Part shown: piece after piece, positions 28,201 through 43,236 of the stretch
How the letters are laid out: each line of letters opens with the position of its first letter
How positions within the stretch are numbered: position 1 is the first letter of the stretch
DNA from: Enchytraeus crypticus
Lineage: Eukaryota; Annelida; Clitellata; Enchytraeida; Enchytraeidae
Assembly: GCA_905160935.1 (NCBI GenBank)
Contig: CAJHZI010000483.1
Span: 657,501-721,500, forward strand
DNA length: 64,000 nucleotides
Direction: 5' to 3'
Notes under the pieces: generated by a model
What the model was told of the DNA's origin: nothing
What the model saw: the letters and a program-made list of their open reading frames with translations, nothing else
Database searches by the model: none
Made by a program: the position numbers and the translations under genes

Positions 28201-31200
28201 GGTATGGGGGTAGTACCCCAGGGCGGGGGTAGTACCTCAGGTTGGGGGTAGTACCTCTGGTTGTGGGTAGTTCCTCAGGTTGTGGGTAGTACCTCGGTAT
28301 GGGGGTAGTACCTCAGGTTGGAGGTAGTACCTCAGGTTATGGGTAGTACCTCAGGTTGGGGGTAGTACCTCAGGTTGGGGGTAGTACCTCAGGTTGTGGG
28401 TAGTACCTCAGGTTGGGGCTAGTACCTCGGTATGGGGGTAGTACCCCAGGGCGGGGGTAGTACCTCAGGTTGGGGGTAGTACCTCTGGTTGTGGGTAGTT
28501 CCTCAGGTTGTGCGTAGTACCTCGGTATGGGGGTAGTACCTCAGGTTGAAGGTAGTACCTTAGGTTGGGGGTAGTACCCCGGGATGAGGGTAGTACCCCA
28601 GGGTGGGGTAGTACCCTCTACCCAAATGGTACCCCTGCCTCTAAATTGTTGGTGGACTATCGGGATACCCCACCCCCCATCCCGAAAGTGATAATTATTA
28701 TTAATCTTATTTTTTTGTCTTAGTTTCTACAGCCAGCGTATTTCGGCTAGTGCTATTTACCGAATTCGGCTACCATAAAAACTTTTCGTCGGATGTTCGG
28801 CTAAGATTTATTTTATGCTGATTCGGCTAGTCGTTTGTGGCTGGGGGCTGTAATCGAATCTCTTGAGGGAGACGGATTGAGTGAGCTATCGATTATGTTT
28901 GGCAAACTCTACTGATTGATTGATTGTCTGTTTATTTGATAAATTGATTTGCAGATGACAGAGTTTCAGGCCGTAAAAGCTCAGCTGTCGGAGAGTCAAA
29001 TGCCGGAATTGGTTCATATAGCCAACGTCAAAGATAAAGTTAAAAACGCTAAAAGTAATAGTGGAGGTTAAGCCACTTGTGACTTTAATTTAGATAACCT
29101 TTAAATGACAATGCTATCGACCATCCAAATAATCATGCATCAATCTTTCGCATCTAAAGCTTATATCATTATAGAAGATCAACGGGTAATGTCACTGATA
29201 ATCTTAGAGAGTGTCTATTCAGTTTCTTAAGTAAAGACACTGAGCAGATTTTTTATGGTTTGATTAAGGTCGCCTGTTTAAATATGGTTAATTAAAACCC
29301 TTTAAATGCGATGAACTGCTGTGATATCATGACGACTTGCTGTTTATTAGAGTGACTATATACAGAGGGACTATATACATATATTTAATTTGGAAATTGC
29401 ATTTCTTATCTTATAAAGCATTATAAGAGATAGACTAATTAAAGATTGAATTCAAAATTAGGTTGTGCTTAATTCATGTAATTAATGAAATTAATTTTTC
29501 TTATTTGTATTACTGGTGTTGTTAAGTTCTTCCCTGGTATTGATGTCAATTTACAAGGTTAATTGATCTCAATTAATATAATTAGTTTACTAATTAATAA
29601 GCTTTTTAAATTATGTTAGCTTTTATTAAAGAAAAAGGTGAAGATGATTATGGCAAAGAAAATAATTCCGATTAGACAAGGTCGACGATGATACAATATC
29701 TAATTGCTTTGCCCCATCGGATAACAAGACTTGAAATGTGATTTTGCTTTTAACCGTTTCTAAACAGAACCCAGATTTCTTGCGTTCTCCATGCTCGAGT
29801 TTACTGCGAAGGCAATGGATGACCACTTCGGGAAAATGGACAAAGCCTTCACAGAACTGTCTCGTCACTTGCGCTGCGAGGTAAGATCTATTCTGTGAAA
29901 TTGCAATGGCAACTTAGTATCCCGCATGACTGAATTAAGTATTCACTTCTTTGAAAGTTCTTTCTCTCTATTTTTATATACTTATTGCTTATCTAAACTA
30001 TCTCTATTCTTGCTCTCATTTAGAGCACTGTTGCTATTTAGAAAATTCTTATTTTTATTCAGTAAGCAATCTATATATCTGCCGTAAATGACTAATTGAG
30101 TTTTAGAATTAGCTTTCAGCAATTTCACTAGGAGTTCAAACCTGTTTGTCTGGTCTGCTGTAGAATATCTTGCAGTTATGATTTCCTTTATTCTTTCCAA
30201 GGAATAACTTGTTTCTATCGAATTTGTTGTGTCGCTTAAGGTTCATATATTTTAATGGCTACCGTCCCGGTAGCGTATTGAGGCGGCCCGCACCCGAAAG
30301 TTTAGCTCTACTTTAAGGGCAAAAAAATTATTAAACTTCCCTTTAACCTTCAGATAAATTACCCGACCTTTAACCTTCAGGTAAGTTACTCGATCTCTAA
30401 TCTTCAGATGAGTTACCACCGAACTTTAACCTTCAAGTAAATTACTCGAAATCTAATCTTGAGGTGAGTTACTGGACCTTTAATGTTCATTGAACTGTAT
30501 TGTAATTTATCGCGCATGATGATTTGATAGGAGTCCAATATTACGACGAAGACGATATATATATATATGACGTCCCTGATATTGCCTTATGGCGAGGAAC
30601 CGGACGTTAATTCTTATTGATTGATTGATAAAATCTCTGCGGTATTTCAGATGAGGGCGCAGGAGAACAGAATGAAATCTTACGGACAGGCCGCGGCGAG
30701 TATCGGACCTGACCCCTATGCTCTGAACGCAAGCTGTGAACCGGTGGAGGACCGATCGAACATGGAGCTCAACGACCGCTTTATGATGCTCGAGAGATCC
30801 ATGGGAGTGAAGGGAATGGAAATACATGGAGTTCAGATTAAGGTGTCCATGGTCAGTCAGGTAAGAATCAGTTTACAAATAAACCAATGTAGATATGTCA
30901 GTTTAAATGTTTTATATAGTCCCGTATTGTGTCCTTGTTGCTGAAGAATAGATCTACAATGGACTGCACGATTCTTTAAAGGCGTCAAAGCAATAAGTTC
31001 CAAACCAAAGTCAGAAAGAGCATGTAGCTGTTGAGCGCCTAGGCTCCAGAAATTACTAAAGAATTTCTTTAAACGAATGTAATCAATTCGTATCCCGACC
31101 TGGTTAACAGGGGAAGGGAAGACGAAGAAGATTATGGTAATGATCATCATTTAGTAGCATGTAAAGTTTCCGTTTACGTTAACATCGCACGCGAATATTC

Positions 31201-34200
31201 TTTATGCCCTCCTAAAATATTCTTGTACTTAGTTTAACATTATAAATTGTCATTTATAACCTATATTATGTGTCGAATAATATGTGAATGTATGGTGTAA
31301 GTGAATCGCTGGCATAGTAGCACTCTACGCGATAAAAAATTCAATGCTTATATTACTCACATTATTTGTGGATTACGATGTATAAATAAATATTAAAAAT
31401 TATTAAACGCACTATAAGTCATTTATTATTACTAAAATGTGAAAGATTTACAGTAATTATATTATTAAAGTTAATTCATTCTCACATTGCTGCTTTCATG
31501 TGAATTATTACGAAGTTGTGAAAGATTTACAGTAATTATATTATTAAAGTTCACTCATTCCCATATTGTTGCTTTTACGTGTAGAATGAAAAGCCCCTAG
31601 TATTTAAGCTCTCTATTATTCTCTTATTATTTTATTGTTATTATTACTATCTTACTCTCTTCATGTTGCTTTAATTCGTAGGATATAAACAGACAATTGA
31701 ACGAGATACGAGACAAGTTCTGTAAGGTCAACAACCGGCTGTTCAGAATGTCTCAGGGGTTGAGCGCGGCCATGCAGCGCCAGGAGTCCGCCAGGCTACA
31801 CGCTGGGGGTCAGGTCCCCAGTGCTTGCCAGGATTCTCACCCCCCTCTCAAGGACGATACCGATGAGGTTTTGTATTATTTAGAGCATCTGGTCTATTTA
31901 TTTTTTCGAAATTTTTATTTCCTTAGCAAACATACCATGAAGTGTAAATAAATGAATTGACACACAATTGCAAAATAGGTTTGACCCAAGGCATTGGATG
32001 TGAAACTTAGACCTTAGGGAAGACATCAGGAAACTGGAGGCATTGGAATTGTGGAGGTTGAGAAGAATGGAAAGGATTAGCTGTACTCAAAACGTTATAA
32101 ATGAGGAAGTTCTGGAGAGAGTTGGCACAGATAGACAGTTGATAAATGTATTAAGATATAGGAAGAAGTGTTGGATAGGACACATTCTAAGGGGGAAGGT
32201 CTATTAAAAGAGGTCATGGAAGGTAGAATGGAAGGAAAAAGAGGCAGGGGCAGACCGAGATAAGGTATGTTAGGTAATTTAAAAACTACTCATTTGTGGA
32301 CATAAAGAGGAAAGCGGAAGACAGAGAAGAGTGGAGGTGTTATATACCAAATAGGAGTGCTCATTACTTAGACCATGGACCATGAGGCAGATCCATGGTA
32401 TATAACTAAGTACTGAGCACTATGAGAGAGAGTATATAGTATCACGTGATATTTCATATCTTATAGTATATCATGCCTCACGATATATGACACTCCTTGT
32501 CTAGCATACCATTACATAACCTAATCTTTACAAAAATTTACGTCTACTGATTTCACATTTGCAGTGTGCTGGAGGTCTAGGCCCGGAGTTTATGGAGCCG
32601 GGACCCCTCAAGGATATGATGGAGTCCCTGCAGAAAGTTCAGACAGATGTCGCTGGACTCGTTTGCTCTAACGAAGCCTTGTCTGAAGACAACGCCAAGA
32701 TACAAGGAACTCTGATGGTAAATTTACTCAATCATTCGGTTTATACTAAATGTTGAAATAATATGCGAGTGAATGTATTTAAGATTTACTTTAAAAACTT
32801 TAGCCAAGAAATTCCAGTAAAGCTATTCCTAAAAATATTTTAATGAGACTCTATGTTTCAGTAATTTAAACTTTCAGGATCAAATATTGTATTAGATTAT
32901 TTGTATCCCTTATAGATTTCGAGAATATTGTAATATTATATAGTACTGGTGTTACCTTCAAAGCAAATGAATACAGGTCTGCATAGAACATTGCATTCAC
33001 TCTGTGTCCTTTAACTATCTAACAGACACATTTTACGCTTATTGCCAAGCACGTATCTATCCCGCTCATAGTACACATTCAATGTACCAAATATATGTGC
33101 AGTTCTCCTTTAACACTACTAAATTTTATAATTTTTTAGGAAATATATGATTTCTGAGTACCGTTAAATGTAACGCATTTTAAATATTTTACATATTCTG
33201 CGGCTTTGGGTGATTTATAATTTTCACGAGTTTGTCAATTTTTAAATACCAAACGGCATTTAACCCACTATTGTTAAGCAATGTAGGCTACTATTTAAAT
33301 GAAGATAACAAGATCAGCAAGACGCTCTATAAGTAACTGGGCTTCTAATGAAACTAGTTGGACACCAGAGCTCTCACTTTCAGATTTGAAGGTGGATGCG
33401 TAGCATAGTAATAATATATATATAGATGATTATTTATATAAGCTAAACCAATTCTAATTTATTGTGGTAGTTTGATCATGCAAGCACTAATGTTAAGATA
33501 GGTATTACGCAATTTAGTAATGTTAGAAAAATTCTAGGTTGCTACAATTGATATGATAATAGTTAAGTTATTCGGGTTTCCGCATTTAATTCTAATTTTA
33601 TATTTAAATTTTCAATTACTGTTATGCTTTTGTTACATAGATGGCTAATAATCAAGACACACACAGTTTTTAACTCTGCTAGCTAGCAGTAGCTCATCAT
33701 TAATATTAACTACGATTCCTCATCTCAACATGATATCAGATGTATAACCAACTGCATCTGAAATAAAAGACAGTGACTTAAAATAATATAAAAATTCACA
33801 TTTTAAATTTAGAATATGAATTTATATGAATAAATAGAATTCACATAATAATTCATGTTAAAATTATATTTGTCAAAATTTGATATCCTACAATCAAACC
33901 TTGATAAATTTTTTTAACTTTCAGACTGTAGTGAGGTTTAACGAAGAAGTGAAGAACACAATGGTTACGAAAGACCAGTTCAAGACCGCTATCAATCTGG
34001 TAGGACAATCCAAATGTGGTTATAAAAATTGGTAAAAATATGCAAAACTGTTCCTCCACGAAATGCGCCCTATTAGAACTTAGGCATGACTTAATATTTA
34101 TGATTTATGATTAATCTAGGTCAAGATTGATGATCGAAGTCTATCTCTTACTGAGCTGGTAATCGTAATGGACATAAAATCATCTTTCCTATCTAAAAGT

Positions 34201-34256
34201 CACTTTATGCGTTAAATCTGTCTCTCTTTCTCTTTTCTCTCTCTCTCTCTTGCTCA

Positions 34257-34290
<34 letters not shown>

Positions 34291-37200
34291 AATTCTCTGA
34301 CATAACTTCTCTAATTTACTTCATTTTCGTATCCACATACAAATGGATTATTAAATCATCCAGCATGATAGATATCAGTCTTTCAACTCCCTTCCTCGTC
34401 ATTTATTTTTTCTACCTCTTCTTTTTCTTCCACCCCCTTTAGAAAACATGACTTCTAAGAACATATCATTTCCAGTACTTTATATTTCTTGCAATCTGTC
34501 AGGCATATACACATCTACTGTACATGTGTATAAACGCTTTTCTGATTCAGCATTATCATTCCGATCAAATCAAATCCATGCATGTACAATCAATACGATA
34601 ACTCTATAATATTGCTGTTCCATAAAATCAACCAGGAGAGTTTCTATTTGGGAATTTTTTATGCGTTGTTAAGTTATCATATGTGTATGAATTTTTCGTT
34701 CTTTAGTAAAATTTAATTTTACGGTAAGATTAAGGTAAAATTGGATAGAGCAAAAATTATGATTCTCGTTTTTGAAGTCTGTATAGAATCGATCTCACTA
34801 ATCGAGAAGCTGATTGATTGTTTGGCTATAGTTCCTAAGATACATCTTTGTACTCTATAGCCATATGCCAATTAATTTTTAAAATAAAGCTGATGCAGTA
34901 CCAAAATTTACGAGCCCTGCACATGTATTCCAGAAATGCGCAAAATGTCTTAGATAAATATGCTTAATTAATAGCTCTCCGCTTATGATGTATGACAATT
35001 TGTGATTTTAAATCACTAATATCATACATATAAGAAGCTTCAAGTATTTGGGCCACATCATCATGCTTTTTGGTAATTTTGAAACCGAAATAGAATTTAA
35101 AATTGCACAGGCAAAAGAGTCTTTCGGAAAGAGAAAAGTACTACTAACAAAAGGCATTGAGATTGTCAGGGAATTATGACAGGGATAAACACAAAGATAA
35201 AGATTGGAATTGTGAAAACATTGGTTTAGTTGACACTTCTGAATGGATGTGAAACGTGGACATTAAAGAGAGAAGATATCAGGAAACTAGAGGCATTGCA
35301 AATGTGATTATGAAGAAGGATGGAAAAGATTACCTGGACTGACATAATTGCAAATGAAGAAGTCCTTGAAAGCGTCGGTACAGACAGAGAGTTAATAAAT
35401 GAGATAAGAAACAAAAATAAAAGCTAGGTAGTACATACATGTAAGATAGGGGTCGTTTTATAAAGAACGTAGTAAAAGAAAGAATGCGCGAGAAAAGAGT
35501 TAGAGGAAGACATACATTGGATGTCGGATTATCTGGTAACAAATTCATATATAGAGATGAAAAGAAAGGCTAAGGATAGAATTGGTTGGAAGAGTTAGAT
35601 GCCACGGACCTGCCGTTATGCAGTACACTAGAGGAAGAGGAATTAGTGATTAGTAGATTACAACATTTTTTGTAATTATTGTTCATTTCATAACAGAAAG
35701 CGGACAAATCAGATCTACAGTCTAAGCTCAATACGTCGGAGTTCAATGCGTGTATTTCTGACTTGGAACTTCAGTTTGGCAGAATTGACAAGACCATAGC
35801 TGATTCAGTATGTATTTTATAATGCTCTGTTTTGCTATTAATTGCACTATTTTTGCCTCTAGAGTTATTAGCCTACATTTTACATTTTTAATGTTTTGTT
35901 TATTTGCAATATACTTGCATATCTTTACCTAGTGAGGCTTAAAATTGCAGGTCAAATTTACACCAATCTTGCTGTTCAATCTGTGTGGTATTATTGCAAT
36001 AGTCGCTTCTGCCATCCAGCCATTGATTTAAAAGCTCAAAATAGTTTAACATCTTCCAGTATAATTCATATACAGATAGTCTAGTCATCAAAGGCTGTAA
36101 GACAAATATTAAATTTAGTCATAATAGCTGTAATTTTTAAAATTAATTGAGCAGCTTAACTACACTCGAACGCTTGTTTAGATTCCGCTGGATTTTTGAA
36201 GCAGCTCACAGGAATCGACGTCGTACAATAAGATAATTGTACTGCTAAACTATGATTCACTATGATTCACTATGATTTACTATGATTTACTATGATTTAC
36301 TATGATTTATATGATTTACTATGATTTACTATGATTTACTATGATTTACTATGATTTACTATGATTTACTATGATTCACTATGTTGCATTCTGTGAAATA
36401 TTTTGTCAAATGTTGTAGTTCAATAATCTAATAATAATAGTTCGATAATCAAAATAAATTTCAGTTATGAAATGGTTTCTAACATAAATAGCGCAAATGT
36501 AACAACCGTTTCATCGCAAAAACGGCACAATTTGCAATAATTATGCACATACAATAATTATTGCAGTACAGTTCAATAATTATGTAATAACCGAATATTA
36601 GAGCACTCGTTTATAATAAAATAGATATTTTCTAAATAATGAAATCAAAGCTCTTCAGAAATAATTAAAAGTTTGGCCAATTCGCACTGTATGTCTTGAA
36701 GATACATTTTTTGACACTACAATTATAAATGCCCAATTTCATTCTTTGCATATAATTGTTTATATCAATTACGAAACATTATAAGTATGTAATATATGGT
36801 GAATGACTATATGTAACTTCAACATCTGTTTGCTTACGTATATCTCTATTTTAGTAACAAGTATTAAGTGCTAACAATTATTTCTCGCTCTCTGTCTCTC
36901 TCTATCTCTCTCCCTCTCTCTCTCTCTTTCGCTTAGTGCACTGAATATTGGCAGGCCAATTCATATAAATATGTATAAATACATGTATAAGCATGTATAA
37001 CAAATTTGAGAAATGTGTAGAAATTTGACTAAATGTGAGCAAATATGGGCCAATTTATGTAACTGCTTTAGAATGAGAAATGGCGAGGAACGTTCGAGAC
37101 GATGTGTGGAGATCTCAGCAACACTGTGACGTTGGAAGAGTTTGAGGCTGTCAGGGACATCGTTGAGGATCATATGAAGATATTGGCCAAGAAACTTCAG

Positions 37201-40200
37201 AAGTTGCAGAGGGGTGGGGGCGGCACTGGCCCAGCGGGAGGGGCAGGGACCGGGCCCTCGGGCTCGGGTGGGGCCGATTCAGCGGCAGCGATGAGGCAGG
37301 TGTCTGACGGGCACGGGCACTGCCTGTCCTGTGATAGACCATTGCAGTATGGCGCTGAGTAAGTAGTGCTCTCTCTCTCTCTCGCTCTCTCTGTGTCTCT
37401 CTCTCACTATCTGTCCTGTGATAGACCACTGCAGTACGGAGCTGAGTAAGTAGTGCTCTCTCTTTCTCTCTCTCTCTCTGTCCCTATCTCTCTCTCTCTC
37501 TCTGTCTCTATATCTTTCTCTCTATCTCTCTCTGTCCTGGGATAGGCCACTGCAATTCGGCGCAAAGTAAGTTGTGTTCATATCATTTCTCTCTCTATCT
37601 CTCTCTTTCCCTTTCTGCCAACCTCATTTTTTTCCTCTCGATTGACTACTCTTGCAATGTGTCCGCTCATTCAATTTTTTCGGTATTATTCGATAGTAAA
37701 TCAAGGATTAATGTAATACGATTATAAATCAATCGATCTCTTAAGTAAGAGAGTAGCCCAAATCAATCGATATCTCAAAGAGTATTAATTAGGTATTAAT
37801 TAAATAAATAAATCTCCGAAGTTATAATTAATCGATTTCGCAAATAGCATAGTAAATAAATCGACCGATATATCAAGTAAGATATTAAATCAATCGATCA
37901 AGTAAGATATTAAATCAATCGATCTCTGAAAGTCCAAGGGGATAGGATTATTAGTGAATGTTGCCAATTCATTTAGGAAATGTCATAATATCGGTAATAA
38001 AATCATTAACATTTTATAGATTGAGATATGATGTTTCCACAGCCTAAATTTCTGCCATTATTTACATGTAGAGCAGCCTTTCTGTGCCTTAAAGACACTT
38101 CGGCTCCCTTCATTAGTGACAATGTTAGTAAATTCTACTAAAGCAGCTTCATAGGAACGCAATGCTTATGTACAATGTACTTAAAATATCTAGTTTTGTT
38201 TTTGTAGGTCTCGTCCTTCCATACCGTCCAAGAATGGGATGATGCCTCCCAAGTCAATCAAACCGTACACGTCGTATGAACTAGAACAAATTCGTCAGCA
38301 GTCTAAAGGGTTACTAATCTTCTTACTTATCGATTTATTATATTAAATAGATCGATATCATCTATAAAGCGTCATATCTACCTCTAAATCAGAAGAGGGA
38401 TTAATCTCTCTCGGAGTTTCTTCATAGAAATGCAACTATTGCAAAAAAGCGTCTGCTTGAATGAACGTTCAATCGTGCAAAGACTTCATTTAAACAAACA
38501 TAAATTTAACACCTTTTCCTTTACAGTATTTTTTACTTTAACTTTTGTACATCAAAGTAAAATACGATTGAACCTTATCTGTCTCCTATGCCATTATTCA
38601 TTAGAAATTTCATTTAAAACCCATGAAGAATTTACTCAATTATTTAGATTTCCCTGTTATGGAGTTTTTTAATCTCTCTTTATTTGAAACACCAAAATGC
38701 ACACATTTATCTTCTGCTAGTAACGTAACATTGAATTATTTTTAAATAATTCTTTGAAATGACCTCGCTGATCGTTGATATTTACTACACTCATCCATGA
38801 ACGTAGATGCTCCATTTCTATCAGTTCATAGTAAAGTATAAGTCCTTCGCTTCCGCTACTCCAACTATTAGCTAATTCATTGCTAGATTAATAAAGTGAC
38901 CGACTGACTGATAGACTGATTGGTCGATTGATGAAAAGTTTTCCACGGTGTTGAATAATTGTACTATTCTCTAAAAACTTTCAATAAAAATTTAGCATAT
39001 CTAGTAATAACTAATAACAACAATAACTATTCTCTGTTAATTAAATATAACTGTTCTCTGTTAATTAAATATAACTGTTCTCTGTTAATTAAATATAACT
39101 GTTCTCTGATGTCAAATAACTAATAATATTATTTGTTACTGTTCTCTAATAACAATTTAATTCTGAGCTAATCCTTGATCAGGTGTAGAGATAGAGATGA
39201 AAGAATTTCGTACTGATTCAGTTTTGATTTACACTTGATTTTGATTCAGTTACTTGCTTGGTACCGTTGGATTAATTGATAACGGCTTGTTACATTAAGT
39301 GATCGATCGACTGATTGATTGATCGGACCAATTAACTGCTTAACTGATTGATCGATCGATAGGCAGCTAGGTTGATTGATTAGTTTGATTGATTGATTAT
39401 TTGATTGATTGACTGTTTGATTGATTGACTGTTAGATTGACTGTTTGATTAATTGATTGTTTGATTGATTATTTGATTGAAAATAATGTTTTTGATTGAC
39501 TGTTTGATTGATTAAGTGACTGTTTGATTGATGGTTGATTGTTTAATTGATTGATTGATTTATGCTGCAGATACGGCCCGGCACACCTGTCTAACTTTGA
39601 GAGAGCGATGATGGAGCGACAGTTGACGAGGATAAAGATCAGAGACCTCAGATCTGACTATGCTAACTACTGGAGAGGTGGCGACACCTGCTCATCCGGT
39701 CCTCGAGGCTCTAAGGTCGTCAGGAAGAGCAAGGGGTGGGTTTATTTCAATGAAGATATGTTTCAATCATCATCATCATCTTCCCTTAAATCCCAGCTTA
39801 ACCAGGGTCGTGATACGAATAGACAGTTATCCATTCGTTTAAGTTTTTGTGGCAATATATGATATGCAAGATATGTTTCAATATATGCGGAAAATATGTT
39901 TCAATGAAGGAAAAAAATGTAATATTTAATGTAATATGAAATTAAATGAGCATTTGAGCAGAAAATAATGCAATGCCTTCCTCTGGAACTGACCTACAGT
40001 TGTTGCCATTTTTGCATTGCTAGTTTTGTTACTGTGTTAGGCAATTTTGACTATTTGAAGAAATTTGTGCTGAGTTAAACAAATAAACTGTCCTGACCGT
40101 ATTAAAAATTTCACTATTTTAATTGATTGATGTTTGTGATGAACAGAATGCAAGAGCCCAGTGTGGAGCAGACTGAGTTAATTGATTGATATTTGTGATG

Positions 40201-43196
40201 AACAGAATGCAGGTGCCTAGTGTTGAACAGATTGAGATTCACACACGTATCTCGCCCAAGAAAGTCTGTGGAGGAGTTCAGCACACGTCGTATCTCAAAA
40301 CAACGCAACTTGCTGATATAGGGTATTAAATAATAAATATTAATAAATAAATAAATAAAATATACTAAATATGGGTGTATGGGTTTGTGGTGTGTATGTG
40401 TGTCAGAGTGATTATATTGTTTATTGTTTGCAACAGTATTATGAAAAAGATAATCTGTTACCATAATAATGATACCATGATAATAATATTGATAATAATG
40501 ATACCTTGTTTTATAAAAACATCTATAAATAAATACAAGATTGGGCGATAATTGTTAGTCCGTGATCTCAGCTGATCATTTTCGGTTTAATGGCAGTTAT
40601 TTTATACTCAATTTCTGTATGCGTACTAGTGATATCTGGACTACTTTTCCCGAATTAAATCAACAAATAAATTATAAAATTTAGACTGTATGACTGAAAT
40701 TCATTTAACTGGCTAAATGACTGGAACATTAAAAATACTATGACTGAAGACAAATCACAAGTACCCATTTATTGGAATGATTAGGCAATAGTTTATTTGT
40801 TTATTTGATATATTTCAGAGGAATGTTCAGCCACGAAGACGTTACGAAGCCCACGTTAGATGATTAATTTCTATTATAATAATTTTCGTTTAGAGATTAA
40901 TTTTCTTACACATTAATATCGACATTGAATTTCAAACTAAAATTATTTAGTATTCAGTTCTCAACCAGCGAGTTGATATAAGACCTACTTTTCTGCCAGC
41001 AATGATCACCTCACTAAAGATATACATCTACAAAAATATACATTACACTCAGAATTTTGAAATATCATATTTCAGCATGATATTGTTTTAGCATGTTCTC
41101 AAAAATGGAATTATCGCTAGTTTTGGAAGACAATTATATGAAATTATCTGATATGACCTGCAATCTTTTGCCTATAGCCTTGACCTTCAATGCAATTAAA
41201 TCAAATGGTACTATCGACAGCTCCAAGAGCGGCGCATTCCGCCTTTTATCTTATCCTTATTTGACTGCTATTTCAGACTTTTAGTGGCGCCTTTTCCTTT
41301 TCGCAACAACGCCTATACTATTCAATTAATTTGAAAGGTTTACCTCTCCATCATCGATCGTATTTCACCGTTTTTTATTGTTATAGGCATGCCCAGTTGC
41401 CACAGCTTGATATCGTACTGGCACGGTACTTGATTAGCGCTGACCGCTGTTCATTAGGCCTACTCTCTGTAGCTATTCAACCTTGTGATTTGGTACGAGC
41501 ATTAATTAATTTTGGTTATGAAATCTACTATCTATAGCAGTAATGCATGTATAAAATGTTCAAGAACATTATGAGTTGCCGAAAAAGGTTTTAAACTGTT
41601 TCGCTTTTTTGTTATATCATGCAGAGCCGGAAACATGAAATCCGTAGGTTCGAACATGAGATGGGATTCAGTACGTAGCTATTTATTTATTATATTGTTG
41701 TTTCGTACGGTTATTGCAGTCTGTAGTGAATTGGATGCTATTTTAAATTAATTACTTGCTCACATACCTGTATTCTTTGCTTTTTTAGCGTAAAGTTATA
41801 ATTGTTGAGTAGTTCTGTAAACTTGTGGGTTCGCTTCAATCTTCGAGTTCTAATGTGTATCAGGCTGCTCTGATCTCTTTCAGTTCATTGTGTAGCTACA
41901 CTCGGCTTCCTAATGATTAATCTTCATGCATTCGTGCTTCTGATCTTTTCCATGCAATAGAATAAAAGAGACAGAATATTCATGCAGCGACCATGCTAGA
42001 TTACTACTGGAATTGCGATATAAAACACAGCATTTCAATTGTACATATAGGCCGATGCGTGTTCTTGTTTAAGATCTCCATACAAGGATGTTCAGATACA
42101 GTACAGACCAGTTGAGTTGTACATGTATATGAATGAGCATGTATATACAGTGGACTCACGGCGTCTTTAGTTTAGTCGGTTTCTGAATCATATAAGTAAC
42201 TTCCATTTTAATTATTGTATTATTACTATTAATTATTTTTAATTATTACTGATTTTAATTATTATTATTAGTATTGTTATTATATTTTATTTACTCTTAG
42301 TAACTTCTCAGATTAGGGCTGTAATGATTTAATTTAGACTGCCAATGAAGTGCGAGTCTTAGTTTAAAAGAAAGTGAATGAGTTACTTGATAAATTTTGA
42401 ATAATGTCTACGATTAATCGATAAATATATTTTTGAATAAGTTTTAGTATGTGTTTGATTGGTTCATGCTTATTACATTAAAATATGGTATATATTGTAC
42501 TTGATTATAACGTGATTATTAATTAGATATGCATTTAAATAAGCTGTCTATATAAAACAAAACTAATAGAAAGCGATAAACATTGAACAAGCCAACGTCT
42601 GAAATTGAATAATATCTACCGATTAAAAAACTAAATCAATATCAACAAATAACTTAAATACTTAATTCGGAGCTGCTATCTGGCTTTACACAGAAGAAAC
42701 CACATATTTTAAAAGTTTTTAATTCATGTATTTTATTTTCTACTTCCCTACCATGATTAGAAATTAAGAACCAAAACGATTAAAATGTTGTATTTAATAC
42801 TACATCTACAAATTGGTTGATTAAATTTATGATTGTCCAGTGAAATAGGTTGACTGATTGATTGAAAGACTAATTGATTCATTGATTGCATGTGTATAGA
42901 GATTAGTGGAGGCGTTATATACCGTGGACCTGCCAGTATGCAGTGCAGTAAGAGAGTGAGAGAGAGAGAGAGATATTGCATGTGTTTTGATTTATTTGTT
43001 TTCCAGGCCTCCTCACATGGCAGTGATGACGGCAAGAGATCTGTGAAGGACTCGTTCGGAGGAGCCTATAGAATATCTCGTGGCCTGCACAGAGATTCCT
43101 TCGGTGCCTTTGAGCACAGTGGTGCAGGGGGTCACGCCTCCAACTCTAGCTCCAAATCATCCGTCTCTCGAAGCGGTATGACATAGGCGTCATTTG

Positions 43197-43236
<40 letters not shown>

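Noticed and set aside
37151-37429. Minus-strand open frame rich in Arg/Glu repeats
   Set aside because: Shadow of QRICH2-like exon 25 and the (CT)n tract.
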